64,000 bases of DNA from the NCBI GenBank assembly GCA_963777775.1, contig CAVZRL010000009.1:992001-1056000 (forward strand), read 5' to 3'. Source of the DNA: WHSW01 sp963777775. Lineage in GTDB: Bacteria > Actinomycetota > Thermoleophilia > Solirubrobacterales > 70-9. Positions within the stretch are counted from its first letter, which is position 1, and each line of letters starts with the position of its first letter. The notes beneath the pieces were generated by a model. The model was not told the DNA's origin. It worked only from the letters and a program-made list of their open reading frames with translations, and did not search any database. The translations under genes were made by a program, and so were the position numbers. This document shows positions 1 to 7,846 of the stretch, piece by piece.

Positions 1-1
1 G

Positions 2-37
2 CTCGCCTACCGGCTCGAGTTCCTGCTCGGTTCCTGA
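2..37 (+). CDS. 3' end of an upstream gene (partial)
   Basis: An open frame enters from the left edge and stops at 35-37; its last residues read LAYRLEFLLGS. Only eleven codons are visible, so the product cannot be named. It is offered because the codons fit the local GC-rich bias and because the next gene starts 40 bases later with its own -10 box. Confidence 0.35.
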   Translation, partial: LAYRLEFLLGS

Positions 38-63
38 TCCGCCCCGCCGGACCGCAGACCGTT

Positions 64-69
64 TAGCTT
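64..69 (+). promoter_or_regulatory. -10 box of a leaderless promoter for the PHP protein
   Basis: TAGCTT lies 8 bases before the GTG at 78. A TANNNT box this close to the start codon predicts a transcript that begins at or next to the GTG. No Shine-Dalgarno is visible, which agrees with leaderless translation. No convincing -35 was found. Confidence 0.5.
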
Positions 70-77
70 CCCGGGCT

Positions 78-2081
78 GTGGACGCGATCAGGCGATCGGC
101 ATCGGCGGCCGCGATTGCGCTCGCGGCTGCGTTGGCGGCCCCGGCCGTCGCATCGGCAGACTGCACGATCGAGGGGGACCCGGATTCGACCATGGACACG
201 TCCGAGGAGTTCGCCGGGACGTTCTCCGCCTCGCGCCAGGGGGGCTACGTGCAGATCCCCTTCGAGGTCCCCGACGGCAGCACCGCGATCAGGGTTCGCT
301 ACTGCTTCGACCAGCCTCCGAGCGGGGGCAACACGCTCGACATCGGTGTCTTCGAGCCTCGCCCGGCCGGGCAGACGACCTGGGGGATGGCCGAGCGCCG
401 GGGTTGGAGCGGCAGCGCGGTGCGCGACCTCGCGATCGCCGTCAACGGATTCACCGATGCGACCACTTACGAGGCGGACCGCAAGGCGTACGTGAGCGGC
501 CGGACCACCCGCGCGTATCAGCCGGGGCCGATTCCGGCCGGCAAGTGGGCCGTGGAGCTCGGGCTCGCTTCGATCGTCGGGCCCCCGGCCGACCCCGACG
601 GAGTCGCCTGGCGGGTCCGGGTCGAGACCAGCGACGGCAGCTCCTGGTCGGACGACCCCTACTCGCCGGCGCCCTACGACGACTCGGCCGCGAGCCAGAG
701 CGCCGACTGGTACGAGGGCGACCTGCACGCGCACGGCGAGCAGGAACCCGGCAACGCCTTGGTCGGCGACTCGCTCGACTACGCGTTCCGGCCGCTCGCC
801 CAGGGTGGAGCCGGACTCGACTTCATCACCGTCGTCGACCACAACAACGACGTCTTCGCCGGTGAAGCCGGCCGCTATCAGCCCGCGTACCCGGGCAGGC
901 TGATCATCCCCGGCACCGAGGTGACGACCTACACCGGGCACTACAACGAGCAGGGGTCGAGCGCCCTCGCCGACTACCGCGGCGGCCCGGTGTATCGCCT
1001 CGAGCCCGGGTTTCCCGCGGCCCTGGTCAAGACCCAGGACGCCGTCGTCCCATCGAGCCAGTTCGCGCTGATCGGCGACGCGGACGGCTGGACCCAGATC
1101 AACCACCCGACGATCTTTCCCGACGCCCCGACGGTCTGCCGCGGCTGTCCCTGGGACTACTCGGAGCTCGAGACCGATTTCGAGCTCGTCGATGCGATCG
1201 AAGTCCAGACCGGTCCGGCGGAGCTCGGGACAGCGGTCAACCCGTTCACCGAGACCGCGATCGGCTTCTACGAGGACGCTCTCGCAAGCGGCGCCCACAT
1301 CGCCGCGGTCGGGTCGAGCGACTCCCATCAGGCCGACCAGTTCTCGGTCACCTCCGCTCCGATCGGCCGGGCGTCGACCGTGGTCTATGCCGACCGGCTC
1401 TCGAAGGCGGCGATCGAGGAGGGGATTCGCGACGATCACACCTACGTCAAGGTCCACGGCAGCGACGGGCCCGACATCCGCCTGTCCGGCCGCTCGCCCG
1501 AGGGGCCGACCGTGACGATCGGCGACTCGCTGAGCGGCCCGGTCGCGATCCTCGACGCGCGAGTGCTCGGTGCCGGTCCGGGCGCTGCCCGACCGGGCGC
1601 CCATCAGCTCAGGCTGCTGCGCGACGGGGCCCCGATCGCGAGCGTCGCGGTCGCCGGGGATGAGTTCGCGCAGAACTTCGAGGTCACCGAATCGGGTCGC
1701 TATTCGCTCGAGGTCGTCCGCCAGGCCTCCCGCGGCGAGCGAATCGAGGTCTACTCGAGCCCGATCTGGTTCGAGCGCGTCGAGCCCTCGAACGAGTTCC
1801 GCTTCGGGAAGCTGAGGCGAAAGCCCAACGGCGCCGCGAAGCTGACGGTCGAGATCCCGGGCCCGGGGAAGCTGACGCTGACCGGCCAGGGACTCCGCAA
1901 GGACCGGCGCGAGCCGAATCGGGCCGGCAAGTTCAAGCTCTCGCTGAGGCCGAAGGGCTCGTTGAAGCGCGAGCTCGCCGGTCGGGGGCGCGCCAAGGTG
2001 AAGGTCAAGGTCGCCTATCGCCCCGACTACGGCGCACGCAACGATCGCCGGAAGCGAGTGAAGCTGGTTCGCAGCCGCTGA
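78..2081 (+). CDS. Exported CehA/McbA-like PHP-domain metallohydrolase
   Basis: 667 residues. The N-terminus is a Sec-type signal peptide (hydrophobic alanine-rich stretch, residues about 7-27, ending before DCTIEG). Residues about 35-200 form a secreted beta-rich region. The PHP domain follows: GDLHAHG with H217 and H219, VVDHNND with H255, and GSSDSH with H417, which are the metal-ligand motifs of CehA/McbA-type phosphoesterase-like hydrolases. The last 90 residues are rich in Lys and Arg and probably form a beta module. The substrate is unknown; the family includes enzymes acting on carbamates and phosphoesters. The GTG start is chosen because a TAGCTT box lies 8 bases upstream. The histidine kinase gene follows after 21 bases but has its own -10. 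Confidence 0.8.
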   Translation: MDAIRRSASAAAIALAAALAAPAVASADCTIEGDPDSTMDTSEEFAGTFSASRQGGYVQIPFEVPDGSTAIRVRYCFDQPPSGGNTLDIGVFEPRPAGQTTWGMAERRGWSGSAVRDLAIAVNGFTDATTYEADRKAYVSGRTTRAYQPGPIPAGKWAVELGLASIVGPPADPDGVAWRVRVETSDGSSWSDDPYSPAPYDDSAASQSADWYEGDLHAHGEQEPGNALVGDSLDYAFRPLAQGGAGLDFITVVDHNNDVFAGEAGRYQPAYPGRLIIPGTEVTTYTGHYNEQGSSALADYRGGPVYRLEPGFPAALVKTQDAVVPSSQFALIGDADGWTQINHPTIFPDAPTVCRGCPWDYSELETDFELVDAIEVQTGPAELGTAVNPFTETAIGFYEDALASGAHIAAVGSSDSHQADQFSVTSAPIGRASTVVYADRLSKAAIEEGIRDDHTYVKVHGSDGPDIRLSGRSPEGPTVTIGDSLSGPVAILDARVLGAGPGAARPGAHQLRLLRDGAPIASVAVAGDEFAQNFEVTESGRYSLEVVRQASRGERIEVYSSPIWFERVEPSNEFRFGKLRRKPNGAAKLTVEIPGPGKLTLTGQGLRKDRREPNRAGKFKLSLRPKGSLKRELAGRGRAKVKVKVAYRPDYGARNDRRKRVKLVRSR

Positions 2082-2090
2082 ACCGGCAGC

Positions 2091-2096
2091 GATAAT
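2091..2096 (+). promoter_or_regulatory. -10 box of a leaderless promoter for the histidine kinase
   Basis: GATAAT ends 6 bases before the ATG at 2103. The spacing predicts transcription starting at the start codon. No Shine-Dalgarno is present. Confidence 0.5.
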
Positions 2097-2102
2097 CCGG
2101 CC

Positions 2103-3827
2103 ATGGAGCCGCTTCGCTCGGTCCGCAGACGGCCGTTTGGCGTCCGCCTCTACCTCGCGGTCGCCTTCGCCGCGGTCGCCTTGATCACCGCCGGGCTCGC
2201 CTACTTGCTGGTAAGCGACACCGGCGAGCGCGCGGCCGACGAGGAGCTGACCCAGATCGCGATCGGGCGCACGGTCGAGCTCGCCGACGAGATCGGCAAT
2301 CGCCCCGGCAAGGATGCCCCGACCACCCTGGCGGGGATCACCGAGGAGGGCTATTCGGCCTGGGTCTTTGACCAGGATGGAAGCCTGACCACGACCCGGG
2401 TCGCGCAGGGCTTCGACCTCACCTCGGTCGAGGGCAAGCGCAACGCCGTCCGCGCCTCACTGATCGGCAGCCGCTACGTCGAGGAGCTGCCCGACGGGTC
2501 GACGATCGTCTCCGTTCCGATCCTCCGCGAGGGCGCGATCGACGGCGCGATCCTCGGCCGGGCGGTGCCGTCGTCGCAGCTTCAGGGCGCGATCGAGGAG
2601 TCACGCGGGGAGCGCCTGACCGCGCTCGGGGTCGCGGTGCTGGTCGCGATCCTGGTCTCGTTCCTGATCGCCAGCGCGATCACCTCCAGGATCAAGCGGC
2701 TTGCCGACAGCGCCGCGCGAATCAGCACCGGCGAGCTCGACGAGCCGCTCGAGGGCGCCGGTGGGCGCGATGAGATCACCGACCTTGGCCGGGCCCTGGA
2801 GCGGATGCGCGGCGCCCTGCGCCAGACCTTCAGCGCCCTGCGCGAGGAACGCGATCGGCTCTCGGCGATCCTCGAGGCGCTCGGCGAGGCGGTGATGGTC
2901 GTGCTCCCCGACGGCGAGATCGTGTTCACCAACGCCGCCGCCGCCGACCTGATCGGCGAGGACGGGCGGGCGATCCCGGCCCTGGTCCCGTGGTTTCGGC
3001 GCGCCGACCGGCGGGCTGTGGTCGAGCACGACGCGCTGCGCGTCGGCGACCGCGTCTACAGCCTCAGCGCCCGCCGGCTGCCGGCCGAGAACGCGGTCCT
3101 CGCCGTGGTCCGCGACCGCACCGAGGAGCTGCGTCGCGAGCTCGCCGAGCGCGAGTTCGTTTCCAACGCCGCGCATGAGTTGCGCAACCCGATCGCGGGC
3201 ATCTCGGGCTCGGTCGAGGTCCTGCGCGCCGGAGCCAAGGACGATCCCGAGGCCCGCGAGCACTTCCTCTCCCGGCTATCCGACGATGCCGAGCGGATCA
3301 GCAGGCTGACCGAGTCGCTGCTCACCCTGGCCCGCATGGAGGCGGTCGGCGAGGGCGGCGCCGAGGTCCTCGACGTGGCGATCGTGATCGAGGAGGCGAC
3401 CGAGGCGGTGGCCGCTCCGGAGGGCATTGACGTCGAGGTCGAATTCGCCTCCGACGTCGCCGCGCAGGGCGACCGGGTGCTGTTGCGCCAGGTGCTGATC
3501 GGGCTGCTCACGAACGCGTTCAAGAACACCGAGCCGCCCGGCAAGGTCTTGGTCGGGGCGGAGCGCGAGCGGTCAGGCGAGGTGACGATCAGGGTCCACG
3601 ACAGCGGTAGCGGGATCTCCCCGGACGAGGTCGACCGGATCTTCGAGCGCTTCTATCGTGGCTCGGGCTCGCTCGAGCAGGAGGGCTTCGGGCTCGGCCT
3701 CTCGATCGCGCGCCGAATGGTCGACGTGATGGGAGGTGAGATCGGGGTCGAGTCGGTCGAGGGTGAGGGGAGCACGTTCTGGGTCCGGCTGCGCGCGGCA
3801 CAGCCGGCGACGACCCCGGTAGCGTGA
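2103..3827 (+). CDS. Membrane sensor histidine kinase (HAMP, PAS-like, HisKA, HATPase_c)
   Basis: 574 residues. Two transmembrane helices (about 17-37 and 173-195) flank an extracytoplasmic sensor of about 135 residues. A HAMP linker (about 190-245) and a PAS-like segment (about 255-340) follow. The HisKA H-box has the phospho-accepting H358 in the AAHELRNP motif. The ATPase domain shows an N-box (LLTNAFKNTE, about 465-475), a G1 box (HDSGSGI) and a G2 box (GFGLGLSIARRM). It should autophosphorylate H358 and pass phosphate to the response regulator encoded next, whose GTG overlaps the TGA stop by 4 bases. The signal sensed cannot be inferred. Confidence 0.9.
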   Translation: MEPLRSVRRRPFGVRLYLAVAFAAVALITAGLAYLLVSDTGERAADEELTQIAIGRTVELADEIGNRPGKDAPTTLAGITEEGYSAWVFDQDGSLTTTRVAQGFDLTSVEGKRNAVRASLIGSRYVEELPDGSTIVSVPILREGAIDGAILGRAVPSSQLQGAIEESRGERLTALGVAVLVAILVSFLIASAITSRIKRLADSAARISTGELDEPLEGAGGRDEITDLGRALERMRGALRQTFSALREERDRLSAILEALGEAVMVVLPDGEIVFTNAAAADLIGEDGRAIPALVPWFRRADRRAVVEHDALRVGDRVYSLSARRLPAENAVLAVVRDRTEELRRELAEREFVSNAAHELRNPIAGISGSVEVLRAGAKDDPEAREHFLSRLSDDAERISRLTESLLTLARMEAVGEGGAEVLDVAIVIEEATEAVAAPEGIDVEVEFASDVAAQGDRVLLRQVLIGLLTNAFKNTEPPGKVLVGAERERSGEVTIRVHDSGSGISPDEVDRIFERFYRGSGSLEQEGFGLGLSIARRMVDVMGGEIGVESVEGEGSTFWVRLRAAQPATTPVA

Positions 3828-4534
3828 CGGCCGTGAGCGACCGCATCTTGGTGGCAGACGACGAGCCCAGCGTCCGCGATGCGGTCGGCTACGCGCTTTC
3901 GCAGGAGGGCTTCGAGGTCACCGTCGCCGTCGACGGCGACGACGCGGACGGCAAGCTGGGCGGAACCGAGCCCGGCTACGACCTGCTGATCCTCGACATC
4001 ATGATGCCCGGCCGAAGCGGGCTCGACATCTGCCGCGACGTGCGCGCCCGCAGCCCGGTGCCGATCATTCTCCTGACCGCCAAGGACGCCGAGGTCGACA
4101 AGGTGGTCGGGCTCGAGGTCGGCGCCGACGACTACGTCACCAAGCCGTTCTCGGTCCGCGAGCTGCTCGGCCGCGTGCGGGCGCAGCTGCGCCGGCGCGA
4201 CCTCGACCGCACCAGCACGGTCACGGAGGCGAAGCGGATCGATGCCGGATCGGTGCGCATCGACCTCGCCCGCCACCTGGTCTCGATCCGGGGCGAGCCG
4301 GTCAACCTGACCCGCTCGGAGTTCCAAGTCCTGCGCCTGCTCGCCGAGCGCCCGGGCCAGGTGTTCAGCCGACTCGAGATCATGGAGGAGCTCTGGCAGA
4401 GCGAGTTCTCCGGCGACGTTCGCGCCTGCGACGTCCACATCTCGAACCTGCGCCAGAAGGTCGAGCGCGACCCGCAGGAGCCGGAGCTGGTGCTGACCGT
4501 GCGCGGGGTCGGCTACAAGCTCGCCGAGACCTGA
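3824..4534 (+). CDS. OmpR-family response regulator
   Basis: 236 residues. The receiver domain has the acidic pair D12/D13 (VADDEPS), the phospho-accepting D58 in LLILDIMMPG, and the LLTAKD switch segment. A winged-helix DNA-binding domain (about 140-235) ends in VRGVGYKL, typical of OmpR/PhoB regulators. The start overlaps the kinase stop (GTGA), which indicates translational coupling and a cognate pair. Targets are not visible. An alternative GTG lies three codons downstream. Confidence 0.93.
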   Translation: MTAVSDRILVADDEPSVRDAVGYALSQEGFEVTVAVDGDDADGKLGGTEPGYDLLILDIMMPGRSGLDICRDVRARSPVPIILLTAKDAEVDKVVGLEVGADDYVTKPFSVRELLGRVRAQLRRRDLDRTSTVTEAKRIDAGSVRIDLARHLVSIRGEPVNLTRSEFQVLRLLAERPGQVFSRLEIMEELWQSEFSGDVRACDVHISNLRQKVERDPQEPELVLTVRGVGYKLAET

Positions 4535-4545
4535 GCTCCCGGCTC

Positions 4546-4551
4546 TAGAAT
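4546..4551 (+). promoter_or_regulatory. -10 box for tRNA-Thr(CGT)
   Basis: TAGAAT lies 11 bases upstream of the tRNA 5' end. The surrounding 15 bases (4539-4553) are identical to those upstream of the minus-strand tRNA-Tyr (12105-12091), with the same 11-base spacing, which supports a real promoter element. Confidence 0.6.
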
Positions 4552-4562
4552 CGCAGCGCCCC

Positions 4563-4635
4563 GCCGGCGTAGCTCAGTTGGTAGAGCACTTCACTCGTAA
4601 TGAAGGGGTCAGCGGTTCGAGTCCGCTCGCCGGCT
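4563..4635 (+). tRNA. tRNA-Thr (anticodon CGT)
   Basis: 73 nt cloverleaf. The acceptor stem GCCGGCG/CGCCGGC pairs perfectly with discriminator T4635. The D arm contains GCTCAGTTGGTAGAGC. The anticodon stem CTTCA/TGAAG holds loop CTCGTAA, so the anticodon is CGT, reading ACG (Thr). The T arm contains GGTTCGAGTCC. CCA is not encoded. The next start codon lies 4 bases past the tRNA end. Confidence 0.96.
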
Positions 4636-4639
4636 TGCG

Positions 4640-5683
4640 ATGCCGCCTCCGCCGCTCTCCGTCGTCGTCGTCACCCACGACTCGCGCGAAGCGGTCGCGA
4701 GCACGCTTCCGCCCTTGCTCGCCCAGCTCTGCGAAGGCGACGAGCTGATCGTCGTCGACAACGGCTCGGCCGACGGGACCCCCGAGCTGGTCGCCGAGCT
4801 CGCCCCGGGCGCGATCGTGCTGCGGACCGCCGCCAACCCGGGCTTCGCCGCCGCCTGCAACCGCGGCGCCGAGGTGGCGACCGGCGAGCTGCTCTGCATG
4901 CTCAACCCCGATGCCGTCCCACAGCCCGGCTGGCGCGAGGCGATCGAGCGCCCGCTGGTCGAGGGGCGCGGGTGGGCGGCGTGGCAGGCGCTGGTCACCG
5001 CCGACGGTGGCCGGACGATCAACACCCGCGGCGGCGTCGTCCACTTCACGGGAATCTCCTGGGCCGGGGGCGCAGGCGAGCCGCTGGCCGCCACCGGCCC
5101 GGCGCTCGAGCGCGAGCCCGGCTTCGTCTCCGGTGCCTGCCTGGCGATCCCCCGCCTCCTCTACGCCGAGCTGGGCGGCATGCCGGAGAAGTTCTTCCTC
5201 TACCACGAGGACGTCGACCTCTCGTTGCGCGTCCGGCTCGCCGGTGGGCCGCTCGGGGTCGAGCCCGCCGCCCGTGTCGATCACGACTACGAGTTCGCCA
5301 AGGGATCGAGCAAGTGGCTTCAGCTGGAGCGCAACCGCTGGGCGACCCTGATCCGGACCTACCCGGGAGCGTTGCTGGTCCTGCTCGCGCCCGCGCTGGC
5401 CGCGACCGAGCTGGCGCTGGTGGTCGTCGCGGCGGCGGGAGGCTGGCTGCCGCAGAAGCTGCGCGCCTGGGGCGGGACGCTGGCTGCGCTGCCGCGGCTA
5501 CTCGGCGAGCGGCGCGAGATCCAAGCCCGGCGGCGGGTCGGCGCCGGCGAGTTCGCGCGCGGGCTGAGCGCCGAGCTCGACTCGCCCTATCTGGGCGCGG
5601 TCGGGCGCTCGCGGGCGCTAGGGCTCGTCCTGCGGGGCTATTGGGCGCTCGTGCTCACCCTGGTCGGCGGAGGTGGCCGCTGA
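4640..5683 (+). CDS. Family 2 glycosyltransferase with C-terminal membrane segment
   Basis: 347 residues, GT-A fold. The N-terminal VVVVTHDSRE strand, VVDNGSADGT and NPGFAAACNRG are the nucleotide-sugar-binding segments of rhamnosyltransferase-like GT2 enzymes. NPDA replaces the DxD metal motif, and YHEDVDLSLR is the usual catalytic segment. A hydrophobic stretch (about 240-265) should anchor it to the membrane. It probably adds a sugar to a cell-surface polymer; donor and acceptor are unknown. The ATG starts 4 bases after tRNA-Thr, without a Shine-Dalgarno or separate -10, so 3' processing of the tRNA would leave an almost leaderless mRNA. The 3' end overlaps the convergent DUF2304 gene by 66 bases. 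Confidence 0.85.
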   Translation: MPPPPLSVVVVTHDSREAVASTLPPLLAQLCEGDELIVVDNGSADGTPELVAELAPGAIVLRTAANPGFAAACNRGAEVATGELLCMLNPDAVPQPGWREAIERPLVEGRGWAAWQALVTADGGRTINTRGGVVHFTGISWAGGAGEPLAATGPALEREPGFVSGACLAIPRLLYAELGGMPEKFFLYHEDVDLSLRVRLAGGPLGVEPAARVDHDYEFAKGSSKWLQLERNRWATLIRTYPGALLVLLAPALAATELALVVVAAAGGWLPQKLRAWGGTLAALPRLLGERREIQARRRVGAGEFARGLSAELDSPYLGAVGRSRALGLVLRGYWALVLTLVGGGGR

Positions 5684-6412
5684 GCCCCCGTTCGCACCGG
5701 TCAGCTCTCCGCGGGCGGCGCGCAGCTCCTGGTCGAGGCGCGCCGACTCCTGGGCCAGGACCTTGGTCTCCTCGGAGAGCCGTGATGTCGCGACCGAGAA
5801 GTTGAGCAGGAGCAGGAAGGCGACGCCGAAGGCGAGGATGAAGATCGCGTTCGCCGGCTCCTCGATCCCCATCGCGTCGGCGATCACCTCGAGGCCGTCG
5901 GTCCAGATCGCCAGCACCAGCATCGCGACCGCCGCCGAGAGCCAGAGCAGCGCGTAGCGCTCGGCGAGCTTGCGGCGCCGGACCAGGTCGAGGATCAGGA
6001 GCAGGATCGCGACGGTCGCGATCAGCGCGATCACCTGGGCCCGGGTCTCGATCCCGGTATCGCCACCGTCGTCGACAGCCTGCCGGGCGGGCCCCACCGT
6101 GAGCCCCGAATAGCTGATCTGATCGAGTGCCTCGCCGCCCCCGCTCGGGGTCACCGTGGTTCGCTCCACGCCCGCGCCGCGGAGCACGTTCTGCTGCTCG
6201 ATCAGGGTCTCGCCGTTGACGAGCAGGAACTCGCCGGCCGGGAGCTCGATCGTGTCGCCCGGCCCGGCCTCGAGGATCGTCTCGCCCAGCGAACCCGGCC
6301 CCTCGTCGGCCATGCTGGTCACCTCGAGCGTCGCGGCGGACGCGGGGACCGCGAGCGCCAGCGTGGCCAGCGGGACGATCGCGAGCGCCGGCAGGCGCAG
6401 CGCGGCGGTCAC
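5618..6412 (-). CDS. DUF2304-type membrane protein with a secreted N-terminal module
   Basis: 264 residues. A signal peptide (residues 1-27) precedes about 85 residues that look like the first turn of a secreted right-handed beta-helix protein (LEVTSMADEGPGSLGETIL, then GDTIELPAGEFLL). Three hydrophobic helices in the second half (about 128-146, 155-172, 188-206) and a coiled-coil tail of about 40 residues (RLSEETKVLAQESARLDQEL) match DUF2304 proteins, which are usually only about 115 residues and lie beside DPM1-like glycosyltransferases, as here. It overlaps the upstream glycosyltransferase by 4 bases, so the two form an operon. The fused N-terminus is unusual. The function is unknown, perhaps as partner of the lipid-linked sugar synthase. 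Confidence 0.75.
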   Translation of the reverse strand: MTAALRLPALAIVPLATLALAVPASAATLEVTSMADEGPGSLGETILEAGPGDTIELPAGEFLLVNGETLIEQQNVLRGAGVERTTVTPSGGGEALDQISYSGLTVGPARQAVDDGGDTGIETRAQVIALIATVAILLLILDLVRRRKLAERYALLWLSAAVAMLVLAIWTDGLEVIADAMGIEEPANAIFILAFGVAFLLLLNFSVATSRLSEETKVLAQESARLDQELRAARGELTGANGGSAATSADQGEHERPIAPQDEP

Positions 6413-7149
6413 CCCTCGGCCTCGACCGGGGTAGCGCGGCGGCGGAACAGGCCGACGAACAGGGCGAGCAGCACCTTGAGCATGTAGTAGGCGCTGCGCG
6501 GGTAGTCGATCGAGCTCTGGCCGAACCCGCGCGCGTTCATCTTCACGTGCACCTCGTGGATCCGGAGCCGGTTCGCGTGCAGCATCAGCAGCGCCTCGAC
6601 CTCGGGGTAGTCGTGCGGATAGTCGCGGGCGAAGAGCTCGATCGCGCGCCGGTTGGTCATCCGGAAGCCCGAGGTCGGGTCGGTGATCTTCTGGCGCGTG
6701 ATCGCCGAGAGCACGAGCGAGAAGACCATGTTGCCGAACCGCCGGCCAAGCGGGACGCTGTACCCGGGGTCGCCCCGGAAGCGGCTGCCATAGACCATGT
6801 CCGCCTGCTCACCCTCGGTGTGCAGTGCGGCCGCCATCTCGGGCAGGTACTCGGGCTTGTGCTGGCCGTCGCCGTCGACCTGGGCCGCGATCTGATAGCC
6901 GTTGCGCAGCGCGTACTTGTAGCCCGACTGCACAGCACCGCCGATCCCGAGGTTGTAGGGGTGGCGGATCACCGCCGCGCCCTCGGCCTCGGCCTCGGTT
7001 GCGGTGGAGTCGGTCGAGCCGTCGTCGATCACGACCACGTCGAAGCCCGGCGCGGCGCGGTGGATGTCGCGCACCACCCGCGCCACCATCCCGGCTTCGT
7101 TGTAGGCGGGGACGATCGCCAGCTTTCGCAGTTCGTCGCTCTTGGGCAT
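6409..7149 (-). CDS. DPM1-like family 2 glycosyltransferase
   Basis: 246 residues. IVPAYNEAG, VIDDGSTDST and QVDGDGQH (metal-binding DxD) are those of dolichyl/polyprenyl-phosphate sugar synthases. The enzyme probably transfers a sugar from a nucleotide donor to polyprenyl phosphate at the inner face of the membrane. No strong transmembrane helix beyond a short C-terminal hydrophobic stretch is present, so the adjacent DUF2304 membrane protein, which starts in its stop codon, may anchor it. A TACCCT box lies 14 bases upstream of the start. Confidence 0.88.
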   Translation of the reverse strand: MPKSDELRKLAIVPAYNEAGMVARVVRDIHRAAPGFDVVVIDDGSTDSTATEAEAEGAAVIRHPYNLGIGGAVQSGYKYALRNGYQIAAQVDGDGQHKPEYLPEMAAALHTEGEQADMVYGSRFRGDPGYSVPLGRRFGNMVFSLVLSAITRQKITDPTSGFRMTNRRAIELFARDYPHDYPEVEALLMLHANRLRIHEVHVKMNARGFGQSSIDYPRSAYYMLKVLLALFVGLFRRRATPVEAEG

Positions 7150-7195
7150 CGGCGGCTGCGCCCAGGGTAGACGGGCCAGCCGACAGGCGATCGAT

Positions 7196-7846
7196 CTAGT
7201 CCGCGGGCGCCCGCCCGGCGGCGTCGGTCGCGCGCGCCACGGCCTCGGCCGGAGTCTGGCCGAGCTCGCCGCCCAGGACCACGATGTGCTGGGCCTGACA
7301 GCCGGCGATCTCGGCGCTGGTCGTGGTCAGGTCGACGCTCTCGACCTCGGCCCCCGCGCTCGCGTAGTAGGCGAGCTGGAGGGACTCGAGCTCGAGCAGG
7401 TAAGCGGGGTACTGCGCCGGCCGCTCGAGCCGCTCGAGCTCGGAGAGCCGCTTGCCGAGATCGGTGGCAGCGTCCTCGCTCAACCCTTCGACGCCTTCGA
7501 ACGCGCCACCGTCGGTGCTCGAGTCGGGCGCGTCCGGGAGGTCGAAGCCGAGCGAGTCGAGCGCTGCCCGCAGCGCGGTTGCGTGGGCCTGCTCCTGGTC
7601 GCGGAAGGCCTCCATCGTCGCCCGCAGCTTCTGCTCGCCCTCGCGAGCAGCGGTCCCGTAAGCGAGCACGGCGAGTTGCTCGAGCGAGATCGCTTCGACC
7701 AGGAAGTCGCGCAGGTCCTCGTCCGCGGCGCTCTGCCCAGCGGCGAGCGCCGGGCTCACCAGGCCGGCCGCGGCCAATGCGCCGGCCCCGAGCGCGGCGT
7801 TGCGCAGGGCCTCGCGGCGGCTCTGGGTCGGCGCGAGGTCGCTCAC
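7196..7846 (-). CDS. Tat-exported ferritin-like protein
   Basis: 216 residues. The N-terminus SRREALRNAALGAGALAAAG is a twin-arginine signal peptide. The mature part is helical, with SLEQLAVLAYG, FRDQEQAHATAL (ExxH) and a later helix pair ending in CQAQH, resembling ferritin-like Pfam families (Ferritin_2/DUF4439 type). Such proteins may bind a di-metal centre, but the activity is not established. It is the second gene of a two-gene operon: its start overlaps the stop of the lipoprotein gene by 4 bases. Confidence 0.72.
   Translation of the reverse strand: MSDLAPTQSRREALRNAALGAGALAAAGLVSPALAAGQSAADEDLRDFLVEAISLEQLAVLAYGTAAREGEQKLRATMEAFRDQEQAHATALRAALDSLGFDLPDAPDSSTDGGAFEGVEGLSEDAATDLGKRLSELERLERPAQYPAYLLELESLQLAYYASAGAEVESVDLTTTSAEIAGCQAQHIVVLGGELGQTPAEAVARATDAAGRAPAD

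Noticed and set aside
63..1604. 513-codon frame antisense to the PHP hydrolase
   Set aside because: Shadow of a well supported gene with signal peptide and metal motifs.
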